Below, in pieces: positions 32,806 to 41,011 of a DNA stretch of 47,248 bases. The notes beneath the pieces were generated by a model. The model was not told the origin of the DNA, made no database searches, and saw nothing but the letters and a program-made list of their open reading frames with translations. The position numbers and the translations under genes are program-made. The DNA is from an uncultured Clostridia bacterium. Its GTDB lineage: Bacteria > Bacillota > Clostridia > Christensenellales > Aristaeellaceae. Location of the stretch: positions 1 through 47,248 of the forward strand of contig CAKUOX010000014.1 in NCBI GenBank assembly GCA_934670175.1, in the 5' to 3' direction. Within the stretch, counting starts at the first letter, position 1, and each line of letters opens with the position of its first letter.

Positions 32806-34059
32806 ATGTCTCAGAGGAATTTGAAAGATGTTCGGACGATGAACAGGGCGAATGTATTCCGCGTCATATGCGAGCAAAAAGGTCTATCCAGACAGGCCGT
32901 GGCGGATAAGCTGGGTCTGTCCAAGATGTCGGCAGTTAACATCGTGTCGGAATACGTTGAGAAGGGCTTTCTTAAGGAGAGAATAGAGTTTGCTGAGGGT
33001 AGCGATCGTCCGAGCGTGGGCCGCCCCTCCTTCAAGGTGTCGGTGGTGCCAGACGCTGTGATCGCCCTGGGCGTTTATATTTCAGAGGCTGAAATCACAT
33101 GCTCGTTGATCAATATTGAATGCAGGATGCTGGCTTCGCGCACGGTAGTGCCCACAACTGCTGAAACCAATGACGAACTGCTGGTGATTATTGATAAACT
33201 CATAGACGAGGTGCTGCGTCTGGGGGAGAAGTACATCGGCAATCTGTTTGGCGTCGGCATTGCGTCGGTCGGCCTGATTGATGTGGAGACGGGAATCATT
33301 CTTTGCGCGGATAATTTTCCCAACATTGTGGATCTGAATCTCAAACAATACTATGAGGAAAAACTGAAACTGCCGGTGGTGGTTGCCAATGATATGGATG
33401 CTACGACCATTACGGAAAAGCACTATGGCGCGGCGATTGATGCGCGTGATTTTCTGTACATCGGCAGCGGCGGAAACAGTGTGGGCGTAGGAATCTGCAT
33501 TAACGACCGCATATATTATGGACATAATGGCTTTGCTGGAGAGCTGGGGTATACAACGATCAATTTTGATGGCAATGAGTCCCGATTTGGTTATCCGGGT
33601 CAACTGGCGTCCTACACGCGAGTAGATAATTATGTGAAACGAGTCAATGAGGACTGGCAGAAACGCTGTCCGGAAATGCCGGACTTTCCGACGGATCGCC
33701 CGATAGGGTGGAATGATATTGTTCAGGAAGCGCACAATGGAAACGCTTATTGCATCGACATCATTCACAAAATCGGTGATTATCTGGCGATTGCCATTGT
33801 AAACTGCGTGAATATCTTTGATCCGGAAAAGGTGGTGCTGGGCGGCCATGTGTTGGCTGCGGGTTCGCTGTTGCTGGACTATCTGAAACAGAAAACCTAC
33901 AACAAGTCGGTTAGATCACTGCTTGCGACACATGATATTCGTAAGCGCTATCCGAAGACAGAACTGGTAATGTCGAGCTTTGGTGATCGAATTATGGCGG
34001 TTGGCTCCGGCGCGCTGGTGTTCGATGCGATATTTAAGGGTTGGCTCAGCCTGCTGTAA
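32806..34059 (+). CDS. ROK-family (NagC/XylR-type) transcriptional repressor
   Basis: A 417-residue regulator. The N-terminal winged helix (about 10-65) contains NRANVFRVICEQKGLSRQ and KLGLSKMSAVNIVSEYVEKG, and a ROK sugar-binding domain follows: LFGVGIASVGLID, VVANDMDATTITE, GSGGNSVGVGI, and the His/Glu pair in YGHNGFAGELGY. The cysteines of the ROK zinc motif are missing; the matching region reads FDGNESRFGYPG. It probably senses the imported sugar or its phosphate and represses the island through the A/T-rich palindrome. The start at 32806 has AGAGGGT upstream. Confidence 0.9.
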   Translation: MSQRNLKDVRTMNRANVFRVICEQKGLSRQAVADKLGLSKMSAVNIVSEYVEKGFLKERIEFAEGSDRPSVGRPSFKVSVVPDAVIALGVYISEAEITCSLINIECRMLASRTVVPTTAETNDELLVIIDKLIDEVLRLGEKYIGNLFGVGIASVGLIDVETGIILCADNFPNIVDLNLKQYYEEKLKLPVVVANDMDATTITEKHYGAAIDARDFLYIGSGGNSVGVGICINDRIYYGHNGFAGELGYTTINFDGNESRFGYPGQLASYTRVDNYVKRVNEDWQKRCPEMPDFPTDRPIGWNDIVQEAHNGNAYCIDIIHKIGDYLAIAIVNCVNIFDPEKVVLGGHVLAAGSLLLDYLKQKTYNKSVRSLLATHDIRKRYPKTELVMSSFGDRIMAVGSGALVFDAIFKGWLSLL

Positions 34060-34099
34060 ATCGCAGCGCAGTTCTATAGATATAGATCACACATTCAAA

Positions 34100-34161
34100 A
34101 AAAACGGCGTGAATTGGGAAGCATTGGCGGGTGCCGAAGATTCCTGGTTCACGCTGTTTTT
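34100..34161 (+). terminator. Terminator after the ROK repressor gene
   Basis: AAAAACGGCGTGAA (34100-34113) pairs with TTCACGCTGTTTTT (34148-34161, one G-U) around a 34-base loop, ending in a T run. The rest of the 342-base gap holds the ABC operon promoter. Confidence 0.75.
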
Positions 34162-34239
34162 GCTGGTAAGTGCTCGGATTTGAACGGCGAGGGATTCTCT
34201 TTATACATGATTAAATAAACATTTGATATAATAATTAAC

Positions 34240-34289
34240 AAATATTTAAAAAACGTCTATTGACTTTACTTGTGCCCTTCTGTTAGAAT
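34240..34289 (+). promoter_or_regulatory. Promoter and probable ROK operator of the sugar ABC operon
   Basis: TTGACT (34260-34265), 18 bp, TAGAAT (34284-34289), with a leader of about 105 bases. The 12-mer AAATATTTAAAA (34240-34251), shared with the palindrome in front of the repressor gene, lies 8 bp upstream of the -35 box. Confidence 0.7.
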
Positions 34290-34401
34290 ACAAGCAACAA
34301 AGAAAACATAACAAACGAGGTTTTGTGCACGTCAAAAAGTAAATATAAATATTATTTATATTATAACTGCGAAGAATTAAGGGAGAAAGGAGCGGCTAAG
34401 C

Positions 34402-35901
34402 ATGCAGCACTCGGACGATATTAAGCTTGAGCTGCGGAATATCTCAAAGGCCTTTGTGGGCGTTCAAGCATTGGACGACGTGTCGTTTAAGCTGAGGCGC
34501 GGAACCACGCATGTGCTCTGCGGCGAAAATGGTGCGGGCAAATCGACGCTTATGAAAATCATCAATGGTCTTTATAAGCCAGACAGCGGTACGATCTTGA
34601 TCGATGGGCGGGAAGTAACCATCAAGAGCCCTGCAGAAGCCAGGGCGCACGGCATAGCAATGATCCATCAGGAGCTTTCCTATGTCCCGGATCTGACGTT
34701 GGAGGAGAACATTATTCTGGGAGGTTGGCCTGCAAACAAGGTAGGGCGTATCGACTGGAAGGAGGTTCGCAGAAAAACTGTTGCTCTGTTGGAGCAGGAG
34801 CATCTGAATTATGAGCCTACGCAAAAGCTCAGGAGTATGTCCACCTCTGATATTCAGATGATTGAAATCCTGAAGGCAGTGTCTCATGACGCAGAGATCG
34901 TCATTATGGATGAACCTACGTCAGCCATCACAGAAAATGAGGTAGAGCAGCTGTTTGCAAAAATTGGAGAGCTGAAAGCAAAGGGCGTCAGTATCGTCTA
35001 CATTTCCCACAAATTGAGCGAAGTATTTCGGATTGCAGATGATATCAGCATTTTACGCGATGGCAAGCTGATTGAGACGCGGCCGGTAGATCAGTTCGAT
35101 GAGAGGACGATCGTTGAAACGATGGTTGGCCGGCGAATCGAGAATCAGTATCCCAAGGAGACGGTTCCGATCGGAGACGTATTGCTGAAGGTGGAAGGCC
35201 TTGCGAGCGATATGCTCTTTAAGGATATAAGTTTTGAAGTTCATGCGGGCGAAATCGTCGGCTTTGCAGGTTTGGTTGGCGCTGGCAGAACAGAGGTAAT
35301 GCGCGCAGTGTATGGCCTGGATAAGTACGATGCGGGCAGTGTGGAGTTTAAGGGAACGAAACTGCACGGCGTTCGTGACGCAATTCAAAACGGTGTGATT
35401 ATGCTCTCTGAGGATCGCGCTCGCGAGGGCATTATTCCGATTTTGAGCGTGCAGGTCAATACGGCGATCGCCTCTCTGGAACGCTTCTTTAAAAAGGGAA
35501 GATGGTTCCGTAAGGAAGAAAATGCGCAGTGCGCCGAAATGTGCAAACGAATGCGCGTAAAGGCGGCTTCTATGGATACGGCGATTATGTCACTGTCGGG
35601 AGGCAACCAGCAAAAAGTGTTGCTGGCCAGATGGATGGTTCGCGACCCGGATGTGCTGATACTGGACGAACCTACGCGCGGTATCGACGTGGGCGCCAAG
35701 AACGAAATCTATCAGCTGATGGTGGAGCTTGCCAGGGAAGGCAAGGGGCTTGTAATGATTTCTTCTGAATTGCCGGAGCTCGTGGGCATGTGCGATTGCG
35801 TCTATGTAATGCACGAAGGCCGCATTACGGGGAAGGTTACCCGAGGAGAGGAAATGTCACAGGATAGCATTATGGCGCTTGCAATAAAGACGGTGGATTA
35901 G
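34402..35901 (+). CDS. Ribose/xylose-type sugar ABC transporter ATP-binding protein
   Basis: A 499-residue protein with two fused ATPase domains, as in RbsA, XylG and MglA. The first has Walker A GENGAGKST (about 40-48), a variant signature region SMSTSDIQMIEI and Walker B IVIMDEPTSAI. The second has the usual degenerate P-loop GLVGAGRTE, signature LSGGNQQKV and Walker B VLILDEPTRGID. It powers sugar import by the permease encoded 13 bases downstream. The start ATG 34402 follows GAAAGGAG. Codon use is less GC-rich than in the flanking host genes. Confidence 0.95.
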   Translation: MQHSDDIKLELRNISKAFVGVQALDDVSFKLRRGTTHVLCGENGAGKSTLMKIINGLYKPDSGTILIDGREVTIKSPAEARAHGIAMIHQELSYVPDLTLEENIILGGWPANKVGRIDWKEVRRKTVALLEQEHLNYEPTQKLRSMSTSDIQMIEILKAVSHDAEIVIMDEPTSAITENEVEQLFAKIGELKAKGVSIVYISHKLSEVFRIADDISILRDGKLIETRPVDQFDERTIVETMVGRRIENQYPKETVPIGDVLLKVEGLASDMLFKDISFEVHAGEIVGFAGLVGAGRTEVMRAVYGLDKYDAGSVEFKGTKLHGVRDAIQNGVIMLSEDRAREGIIPILSVQVNTAIASLERFFKKGRWFRKEENAQCAEMCKRMRVKAASMDTAIMSLSGGNQQKVLLARWMVRDPDVLILDEPTRGIDVGAKNEIYQLMVELAREGKGLVMISSELPELVGMCDCVYVMHEGRITGKVTRGEEMSQDSIMALAIKTVD

Positions 35902-35914
35902 GAGGAAACATCAA

Positions 35915-36880
35915 ATGAAGAATTTGGGATTCAAGCGCGTCGCGAGTAAATACAGTCTTGTTTTGATATTGGTTGCGTTTATGATCGTGTTCACGATCAT
36001 TTCGCCCCATTTTCTTACGGCAACCAACCTGATAAATGTGCTCAGGCAGCAGTCCGTGGTAATTCTGTTGTCATTTGGCGAGATGGTGCTGATCGTCTGC
36101 GGCATGATTGATTTGGCTGCGGGCTCGGTACTGGCGTTGGCAGGCTGTGTTTCCATTCTGGCGTATAAGGCTGTTCCAAGCATGGCGTTGGCATTTGCCG
36201 TGGCCATCGGTGTGGCCGTATTCTGCAATCTGCTCTCCGCGCTGATGGTGACGCGCTTTAGCATGCCGCCCTTCATTGCGACGCTGGCCATGCAGACCAT
36301 GGGCAGAGGTGCAGCACTGTATATTACCGGCGGTCAGAATATTTATGAAATCGGGAATTACATCAAGGTGGGCCAGGGCAGTCTCTGGGTGATTCCGATA
36401 CCCGTTATTATCATGCTGGTGGTATTCTTCGTGATGCATTATATCATGCGTTTTACGAAATTCGGTCGATCTACCTATGCGGTAGGTGGCAACCAGCTTG
36501 CGGCAACTGCGGCTGGAATCAGGGCAAATGCGGTTAAAACGAAGGCTTACCTGCTGCATGGCGTTTTGATCGGTATTGCGGCGGTCGTGTTCATGTCCCG
36601 CGTAAACGGTGGCTTGCCAAACGGTGCGCTTCAGTATGAAAGTGATGCAATTACGGCAACGATCGTGGGCGGCACCAGCTTTTCCGGCGGTGCAGGTACT
36701 CCCTTCGGTACATTGCTGGGCGCGTTGATCGTCGGATTTATGAACAATGTTATGAACCTGCTCTCCATTGACTCCTACATTCAGCAGATTATCCGAGGTC
36801 TGATTATCGCTTTCGCCGTGGCACTGGATATTATGTCGCGTAGTCGCCAGAACTATAAAAAGAAGATTCTTAAGAGCTGA
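35915..36880 (+). CDS. Ribose-type sugar ABC transporter permease
   Basis: A 321-residue BPD_transp_2 permease with eight to ten membrane helices. It begins with a helix at about 13-30 (SLVLILVAFMIVFTIIS), then FGEMVLIVCGMIDLAAGSVLAL, the conserved G-x-x-DLS-x-GS type segment of RbsC/XylH/AraH (here DLAAGS). It ends with the GGTSFSGGAGTPFGTLLGAL segment, also typical. It forms the channel for the sugar delivered by the binding protein encoded after it. Ribosome site TAGGAGG, 13 bases after the ATPase stop. Confidence 0.94.
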   Translation: MKNLGFKRVASKYSLVLILVAFMIVFTIISPHFLTATNLINVLRQQSVVILLSFGEMVLIVCGMIDLAAGSVLALAGCVSILAYKAVPSMALAFAVAIGVAVFCNLLSALMVTRFSMPPFIATLAMQTMGRGAALYITGGQNIYEIGNYIKVGQGSLWVIPIPVIIMLVVFFVMHYIMRFTKFGRSTYAVGGNQLAATAAGIRANAVKTKAYLLHGVLIGIAAVVFMSRVNGGLPNGALQYESDAITATIVGGTSFSGGAGTPFGTLLGALIVGFMNNVMNLLSIDSYIQQIIRGLIIAFAVALDIMSRSRQNYKKKILKS

Positions 36881-36941
36881 GCGGCTGATTAAATGAGAAT
36901 ATCCCCGGAAAAGGGGAGAAAAATAAAAGGAGGATACCCAA

Positions 36942-37880
36942 ATGAAGAAACTCGTTGCTCTGTTACTGGTGGTTATGGTTCTGCTGTGCAGCTTTGCGCT
37001 TGGTGAAGCGGCTGAACCGAAGAAGGCTGTGCTCGTGATGCGTGCATTGAGCGATCCTTTTGCTGCTATCTTTGCGGATACCCTCGTTGAGTATGCTCAG
37101 GAATACGCCGATACCTTCACCATGGAAGTTCTGGATGCCCAGGGTGATCCGGAAAAATCCAACGCACTGATCGAAAACTGCATCACTAAGGGTTATGATC
37201 TGGTCATCATTTGCCCCGTGGATAGCGAAATGCAGAAGCCCTATGCGCAGAAGGTAATTGATGCGGGTATCCATTGCATTACGACCTCTGCGAAAATCGA
37301 CGGCCTGAATGGCGGTTCTACGGTTGATGCTGATCCTTATCAGCAGGGTAAGATGCTGGCTGAGCTGGCATGCGATCTGGTGCCGGAAAATGGCCGCGTC
37401 GTTATCATGAGCTGCCAGCCCGGTAACTTCCATCCTGCGCAGCGCTATAAGGCGTTCATGGAGTGCTTCATTGAAGCTCGCCCCGATGTTACCCTGTTGG
37501 CTGAAAAGGTGCTGGAGCATGCCAGCGAAGCCGAAGCGATGGCGCTGATGGAAGACTGGGTGCAGGCTTATGGCGACATCGATGCCGTTCTGACCACTGC
37601 CGATGCGGTTGGCCTGGGCGTTATGGAAGCTGTCCGCGGCAACGAAGCCTATGCGGATCTGCAGATCTATGGTGTTGACGGCCTGAAGGGCGCCGTGCAG
37701 GGCATCATCGATGGTACCTACACTGCCACTGTATTCCAGGATGCACGCATGCTGGCTTCCCAGAACCTGCTCGCGGCTTATAAGCTGCTCAGCGGCGAAG
37801 TTGAGAACATCGATCTGGTTTATGATGATACGCTGGTAACGATAGACAACGCTGCAGAAGTACTTCCCATCGCCAACTAA
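36942..37880 (+). CDS. Sugar ABC transporter substrate-binding protein (RbsB-like)
   Basis: A 312-residue Peripla_BP_4 protein with a signal peptide (about 1-23; a short LLCS stretch could alternatively act as lipobox). Domain 1 shows VLVMRALSDPFAAIFAD, DAQGDPEKSNALIENCI and YDLVIICPVDSEM; domain 2 shows GRVVIMSCQPG, DAVLTTADAVGLGVMEAV and IYGVDGLKGAVQGIIDG. This is the pentose/hexose binding class. It captures the sugar for the upstream ABC components. The stem-loop right after the stop probably stabilises its mRNA, allowing higher expression than the downstream enzymes. Confidence 0.93.
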   Translation: MKKLVALLLVVMVLLCSFALGEAAEPKKAVLVMRALSDPFAAIFADTLVEYAQEYADTFTMEVLDAQGDPEKSNALIENCITKGYDLVIICPVDSEMQKPYAQKVIDAGIHCITTSAKIDGLNGGSTVDADPYQQGKMLAELACDLVPENGRVVIMSCQPGNFHPAQRYKAFMECFIEARPDVTLLAEKVLEHASEAEAMALMEDWVQAYGDIDAVLTTADAVGLGVMEAVRGNEAYADLQIYGVDGLKGAVQGIIDGTYTATVFQDARMLASQNLLAAYKLLSGEVENIDLVYDDTLVTIDNAAEVLPIAN

Positions 37881-37892
37881 TTTGGAACCTGA

Positions 37893-37923
37893 TGGCGTTG
37901 CGCGCGAGCCGCGCGCAACGCCA
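37893..37923 (+). terminator. Strong stem-loop after the binding-protein gene
   Basis: TGGCGTTGCGCGCG (37893-37906) pairs perfectly with 37910-37923, loop AGC, and no T run follows. This suits an intra-operon 3-prime stabiliser or partial terminator. The 146 bases from here to the next ATG hold no gene. Confidence 0.7.
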
Positions 37924-38069
37924 AAGCCTGAATTCGGCCTGTTTTCAGATGGCATAGACAAGAGAATTATTGGGGTGCCAGATGAATTGAAAGCTGGCGG
38001 GTGCTTTCGCACCAGAGGGATTTTTCAAAATCTCGAAGAGGACAATATTTTACAAAGAGGAAAGCAAGT

Positions 38070-38846
38070 ATGAAGAATAATTTCGATCTCACTGGAAAAA
38101 TAGCGCTTGTCACCGGCGCGGGGCAGGGACTCGGCAAAGAATTTACCCGGAGCCTGGCCAGAGCAGGCGCTGAAGTATATATTATGGCACGCAATGTGAA
38201 GCGCGCAGCGGCCGCCGCAGCAGAAATTCACAATGAAACGGGCGCAAAACTCTATTCTCATTTTATTGACGTTACCGATGAAAGCAGTGTTGAGGCTGCC
38301 GTAGAATTTGTGAAGAATACAACCGGCAGATTGGATATTCTGGTAAACAACGCGGCGTTGGGACGCGGCTCCAATCATCTTCAGGATACGCCGCTTGAGG
38401 AGTGGAATGAAACGATGAATACCAATCTCAATGGCACGTTCCTGTGCATGAAGCATTTTGGTCGTATGATGATTGCTCAGAATTCGGGCTGTGTGATTAA
38501 CATGGCATCGCTGGGCGGCAAGGTATGTCTGAAGAACTGCTGTACGGGCGCTTATGACGTGTCTAAGGCTGCGGTAGAAGCGTTGACGCGCTGCATGGCT
38601 GGCGAATGGGCACAGTACAATATCCGCGTCAATTCGATTTGCCCGGGATATATTTTGACAGACATAAACAAGGCGTTCATTGCGGAAAACGGCGATTTCT
38701 TTGAAAAGTCGCTTGATCACATTCCCACGCGCATGTGGGGCAACCCCGAACAGATGGGCGATATCGCTGTGTTCCTGGCTTCTGAAGCAGCAAGTTATAT
38801 CAGCGGTTCGAATCTGATTGCGGATGGCGGCTATACCATTTTTTAA
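38070..38846 (+). CDS. Short-chain dehydrogenase/reductase
   Basis: A 258-residue SDR. The cofactor motif TGAGQGLG (15-22) is followed by NNAA (D-I-L-V-NNAA), the catalytic Ser in NMASLGG, Tyr-x-x-x-Lys in AYDVSKAA, and PGYILTDI near the C-terminus, resembling gluconate 5-dehydrogenase-type SDRs. It would interconvert an alcohol and ketone on a sugar or sugar acid in the cytoplasm. The start ATG 38070 follows AGAGGAAAG; the earlier in-frame start at 38001 has none. First of three dehydrogenase genes behind the sugar importer. Confidence 0.92.
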   Translation: MKNNFDLTGKIALVTGAGQGLGKEFTRSLARAGAEVYIMARNVKRAAAAAAEIHNETGAKLYSHFIDVTDESSVEAAVEFVKNTTGRLDILVNNAALGRGSNHLQDTPLEEWNETMNTNLNGTFLCMKHFGRMMIAQNSGCVINMASLGGKVCLKNCCTGAYDVSKAAVEALTRCMAGEWAQYNIRVNSICPGYILTDINKAFIAENGDFFEKSLDHIPTRMWGNPEQMGDIAVFLASEAASYISGSNLIADGGYTIF

Positions 38847-38869
38847 TAGATTGATTCGGAGGTAGAAAG

Positions 38870-39637
38870 ATGAGACTGAAGGATAAAATCGCCGTAATTA
38901 CCGGCTCGGGAAGTGGCATTGGTCGCGAGGCAGCAAAAATCTTTTCCCGCGAAGGTGCAACTGTCTTGATGATTGACCTTAATCCCAAGGGATTGCAGGA
39001 AACGCGAGAAATGGTTGAAGCGCAGGGCGGCCGTGCGTTTGGTTTCGTATGTGATATTTCAGACTGGGCGGCTGTGCAAAAGGTGTTCGAGGAAATCGAA
39101 GCACAGTTTGGCGGCATCGATATTCTGTATAACAATGCTTCCGTGTTCTGGGGCGAGAAGGATAACCGTATCGATGTGCTGGATCCGGAAATCTTTCGTA
39201 AAATCATTTCAATTAATCTGTTCGGAACCATGAACTGTACGAAGGCCGCGATACCGTTGATGCGTGCACGCGGCGGTGGATCAATAGTAAGCACCGGTTC
39301 CAGCTGCGGCGTGATTGGTATTCCAGATTGCGATGCATATTCCGCTTCCAAGGGCGCAACCATTTCGCTGACTCGCGCGTGGGCAGTGGAATACGGCCCG
39401 GAGCACATTCGTGCGAACTGCATTGCACCGGCAGCAATCCTTACGCCCATGGTGTATGAGAGCGATTTGAACAAGCCGACCTTCGATGAGCAGAAATTCC
39501 TGACCAGCGGTACGCCGCTGCGCCGTTGGGGTAAACCCGAGGATATAGCCAACATTGCATTGTTCCTTTCCAGTGATGAAGGCAGCTATGTAAACGGCGC
39601 GATTATCGTTGCGGACGGCGGAATTACAGTAAGCTGA
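38870..39637 (+). CDS. Short-chain dehydrogenase/reductase
   Basis: A 255-residue SDR, separate from the preceding one. The motif TGSGSGIG (11-18) is followed by NNAS, the catalytic Ser in STGSSCGV, YSASKGA (Tyr and Lys), and a C-terminal VNGAIIVADGGITVS that closes the fold. The acidic residue after strand 2 (LMIDLNP) favours NAD(H). It lies 23 bases after the first SDR, with GGAGG as ribosome site. Two SDRs with one Gfo/Idh/MocA enzyme suggest stepwise oxidation and reduction of one substrate. Confidence 0.93.
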   Translation: MRLKDKIAVITGSGSGIGREAAKIFSREGATVLMIDLNPKGLQETREMVEAQGGRAFGFVCDISDWAAVQKVFEEIEAQFGGIDILYNNASVFWGEKDNRIDVLDPEIFRKIISINLFGTMNCTKAAIPLMRARGGGSIVSTGSSCGVIGIPDCDAYSASKGATISLTRAWAVEYGPEHIRANCIAPAAILTPMVYESDLNKPTFDEQKFLTSGTPLRRWGKPEDIANIALFLSSDEGSYVNGAIIVADGGITVS

Positions 39638-39688
39638 CAGATGGGCTGAAGGTATTCATTGCAAGAAAATGAGAAAGGGGAGTCCAAA

Positions 39689-40786
39689 ATGAAAACAATT
39701 AAAATGGCTTTGGTAGGTGCTGGAACATGGGGCGCGAACCATGCAAGAATTTATAAAGCGCATCCTTTTGCCGATATTGTTGCCATTTGCGATATGAACC
39801 GTGAAAGAGCTGAAAAGGTAGCGCGCGAAGAGGGGATACCGCAGGTATATACCGACTATAAAAAAATGTTCGCCGAATCCGATTGCGATGCGGTTGCAAT
39901 CGTTACTCCCGACTTTGCGCATGCGGATATTGCCGTTGCAGCCGCAAATGCAGGCAAACATATTTTGATTGAAAAACCGCTCGCCACCACGCGGGAGGAT
40001 GCGTTGCGGATTTTGGAGGCCTGTGAGCGGAATAACGTTCGCGGTATGGTCGATTTGCACAACAGGTGGAACCCGCCATTCCACGCAGCTTACCAGTCCG
40101 TGCGTGCGGGAGAATTGGGCAGGGCTTACAGCGCCTATTATCGCCTGAACGATGTGCGCTGGGTAGCGACGGATATGTTGCCGTGGGCCGCGAAATCTTC
40201 AATTATGTGGTTCCTGGGCAGCCATAGCCTGGATACACTGATGTGGATATTCAATTCGCGTCCAAAGCGCGTGTATTGTGTCAGCAAAAAAGGCGTGCTG
40301 AGCCAACCTGGCGTGTTGAATAAGGCAGGCGAACCGATTGAGCATGGCATTGATACGGTGGATGAATATCTTTCTACGATCGAATTCGAAAATGGCGCCG
40401 TGGCACAGATGGAAAACGGTTGGGTTACACCCAACGCAAATCCTTGCGTGAACGATATCAAGTTCAATATTCTTGGCGACAAGGGCATGATTGCGGTGGA
40501 TGCTTCTAATCATAATATGATTCAGAAGTATACTGATACGCAGGTGACAGTGCCGGATGTGATTGTGCAGAACAAGATTTTCGGTCAACCCAAAGGCTTC
40601 GCTTTTGAGAGCATTCGCGCGTTTGTCGATTGCCTGATTTCTGGAGAGGAATTTCCGGTTACGTTGCGCGAATCCGCTTATGGCGTATTGGCGATTCTTG
40701 CCATCATGGAATCGGCAAAGAACCGCATGCCGGTAGAGGTGGATTACGGCAGTTTGCAAAACGATCGTTACGGCGACGCACAGTAA
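39689..40786 (+). CDS. Gfo/Idh/MocA family oxidoreductase
   Basis: A 365-residue dehydrogenase. The Rossmann motif VGAGTWGANH (9-18) is followed by CDMNRERAE, the EKP motif at 95-97 (LIEKPLATT) and a C-terminal domain with the active-site region WFLGSHSLDTLMW, which retains the conserved His. The family oxidises sugar or inositol hydroxyls with NAD(P). The start ATG 39689 is set by AGAAAGGGGAG. It is the last gene of the island's operon. It is a different, intact relative of the broken gene at 30980-31156. Confidence 0.93.
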   Translation: MKTIKMALVGAGTWGANHARIYKAHPFADIVAICDMNRERAEKVAREEGIPQVYTDYKKMFAESDCDAVAIVTPDFAHADIAVAAANAGKHILIEKPLATTREDALRILEACERNNVRGMVDLHNRWNPPFHAAYQSVRAGELGRAYSAYYRLNDVRWVATDMLPWAAKSSIMWFLGSHSLDTLMWIFNSRPKRVYCVSKKGVLSQPGVLNKAGEPIEHGIDTVDEYLSTIEFENGAVAQMENGWVTPNANPCVNDIKFNILGDKGMIAVDASNHNMIQKYTDTQVTVPDVIVQNKIFGQPKGFAFESIRAFVDCLISGEEFPVTLRESAYGVLAILAIMESAKNRMPVEVDYGSLQNDRYGDAQ

Positions 40787-40963
40787 AGCGTGGCAAATAA
40801 AGGAAAGGCGCACAAGTGCCGGATGCTTTCAACCATTAATGGAGCGTTTTCGGCTGTTGAATGAAGCCTGGTCAGCAGCGCGATTTCCGATGCATTTATC
40901 GCAATTGGTTTCCTACGATGCTTCAGGCGTTTCAATGTAGGTTAGGATCCTTTATTAGATTTG

Positions 40964-40993
40964 ACGGCGGCAGGATATATATCCTGCCGCCGT
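40964..40993. terminator. 30-bp palindrome between convergent genes
   Basis: Arms 40964-40978 (ACGGCGGCAGGATAT) and 40979-40993 are exact complements, followed by TTATATGG on the plus strand. It ends the sugar operon and probably the convergent transketolase gene. The gap 40787-40963 carries only a 33-codon ORF without a ribosome site. Confidence 0.75.
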
Positions 40994-41011
40994 TTATATG
41001 GTCATTATGGA

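Noticed and set aside
37893..38069. An internal promoter for the dehydrogenase genes after the strong stem-loop.
   Set aside because: No credible -35/-10 pair with correct spacing was found; the stem-loop lacks a T run, so read-through is likelier.
40861..40963. Small ORFs, including a 33-codon one, between the sugar operon and its terminator.
   Set aside because: No ribosome site and no recognisable similarity. Possibly decayed sequence, but unsupported.
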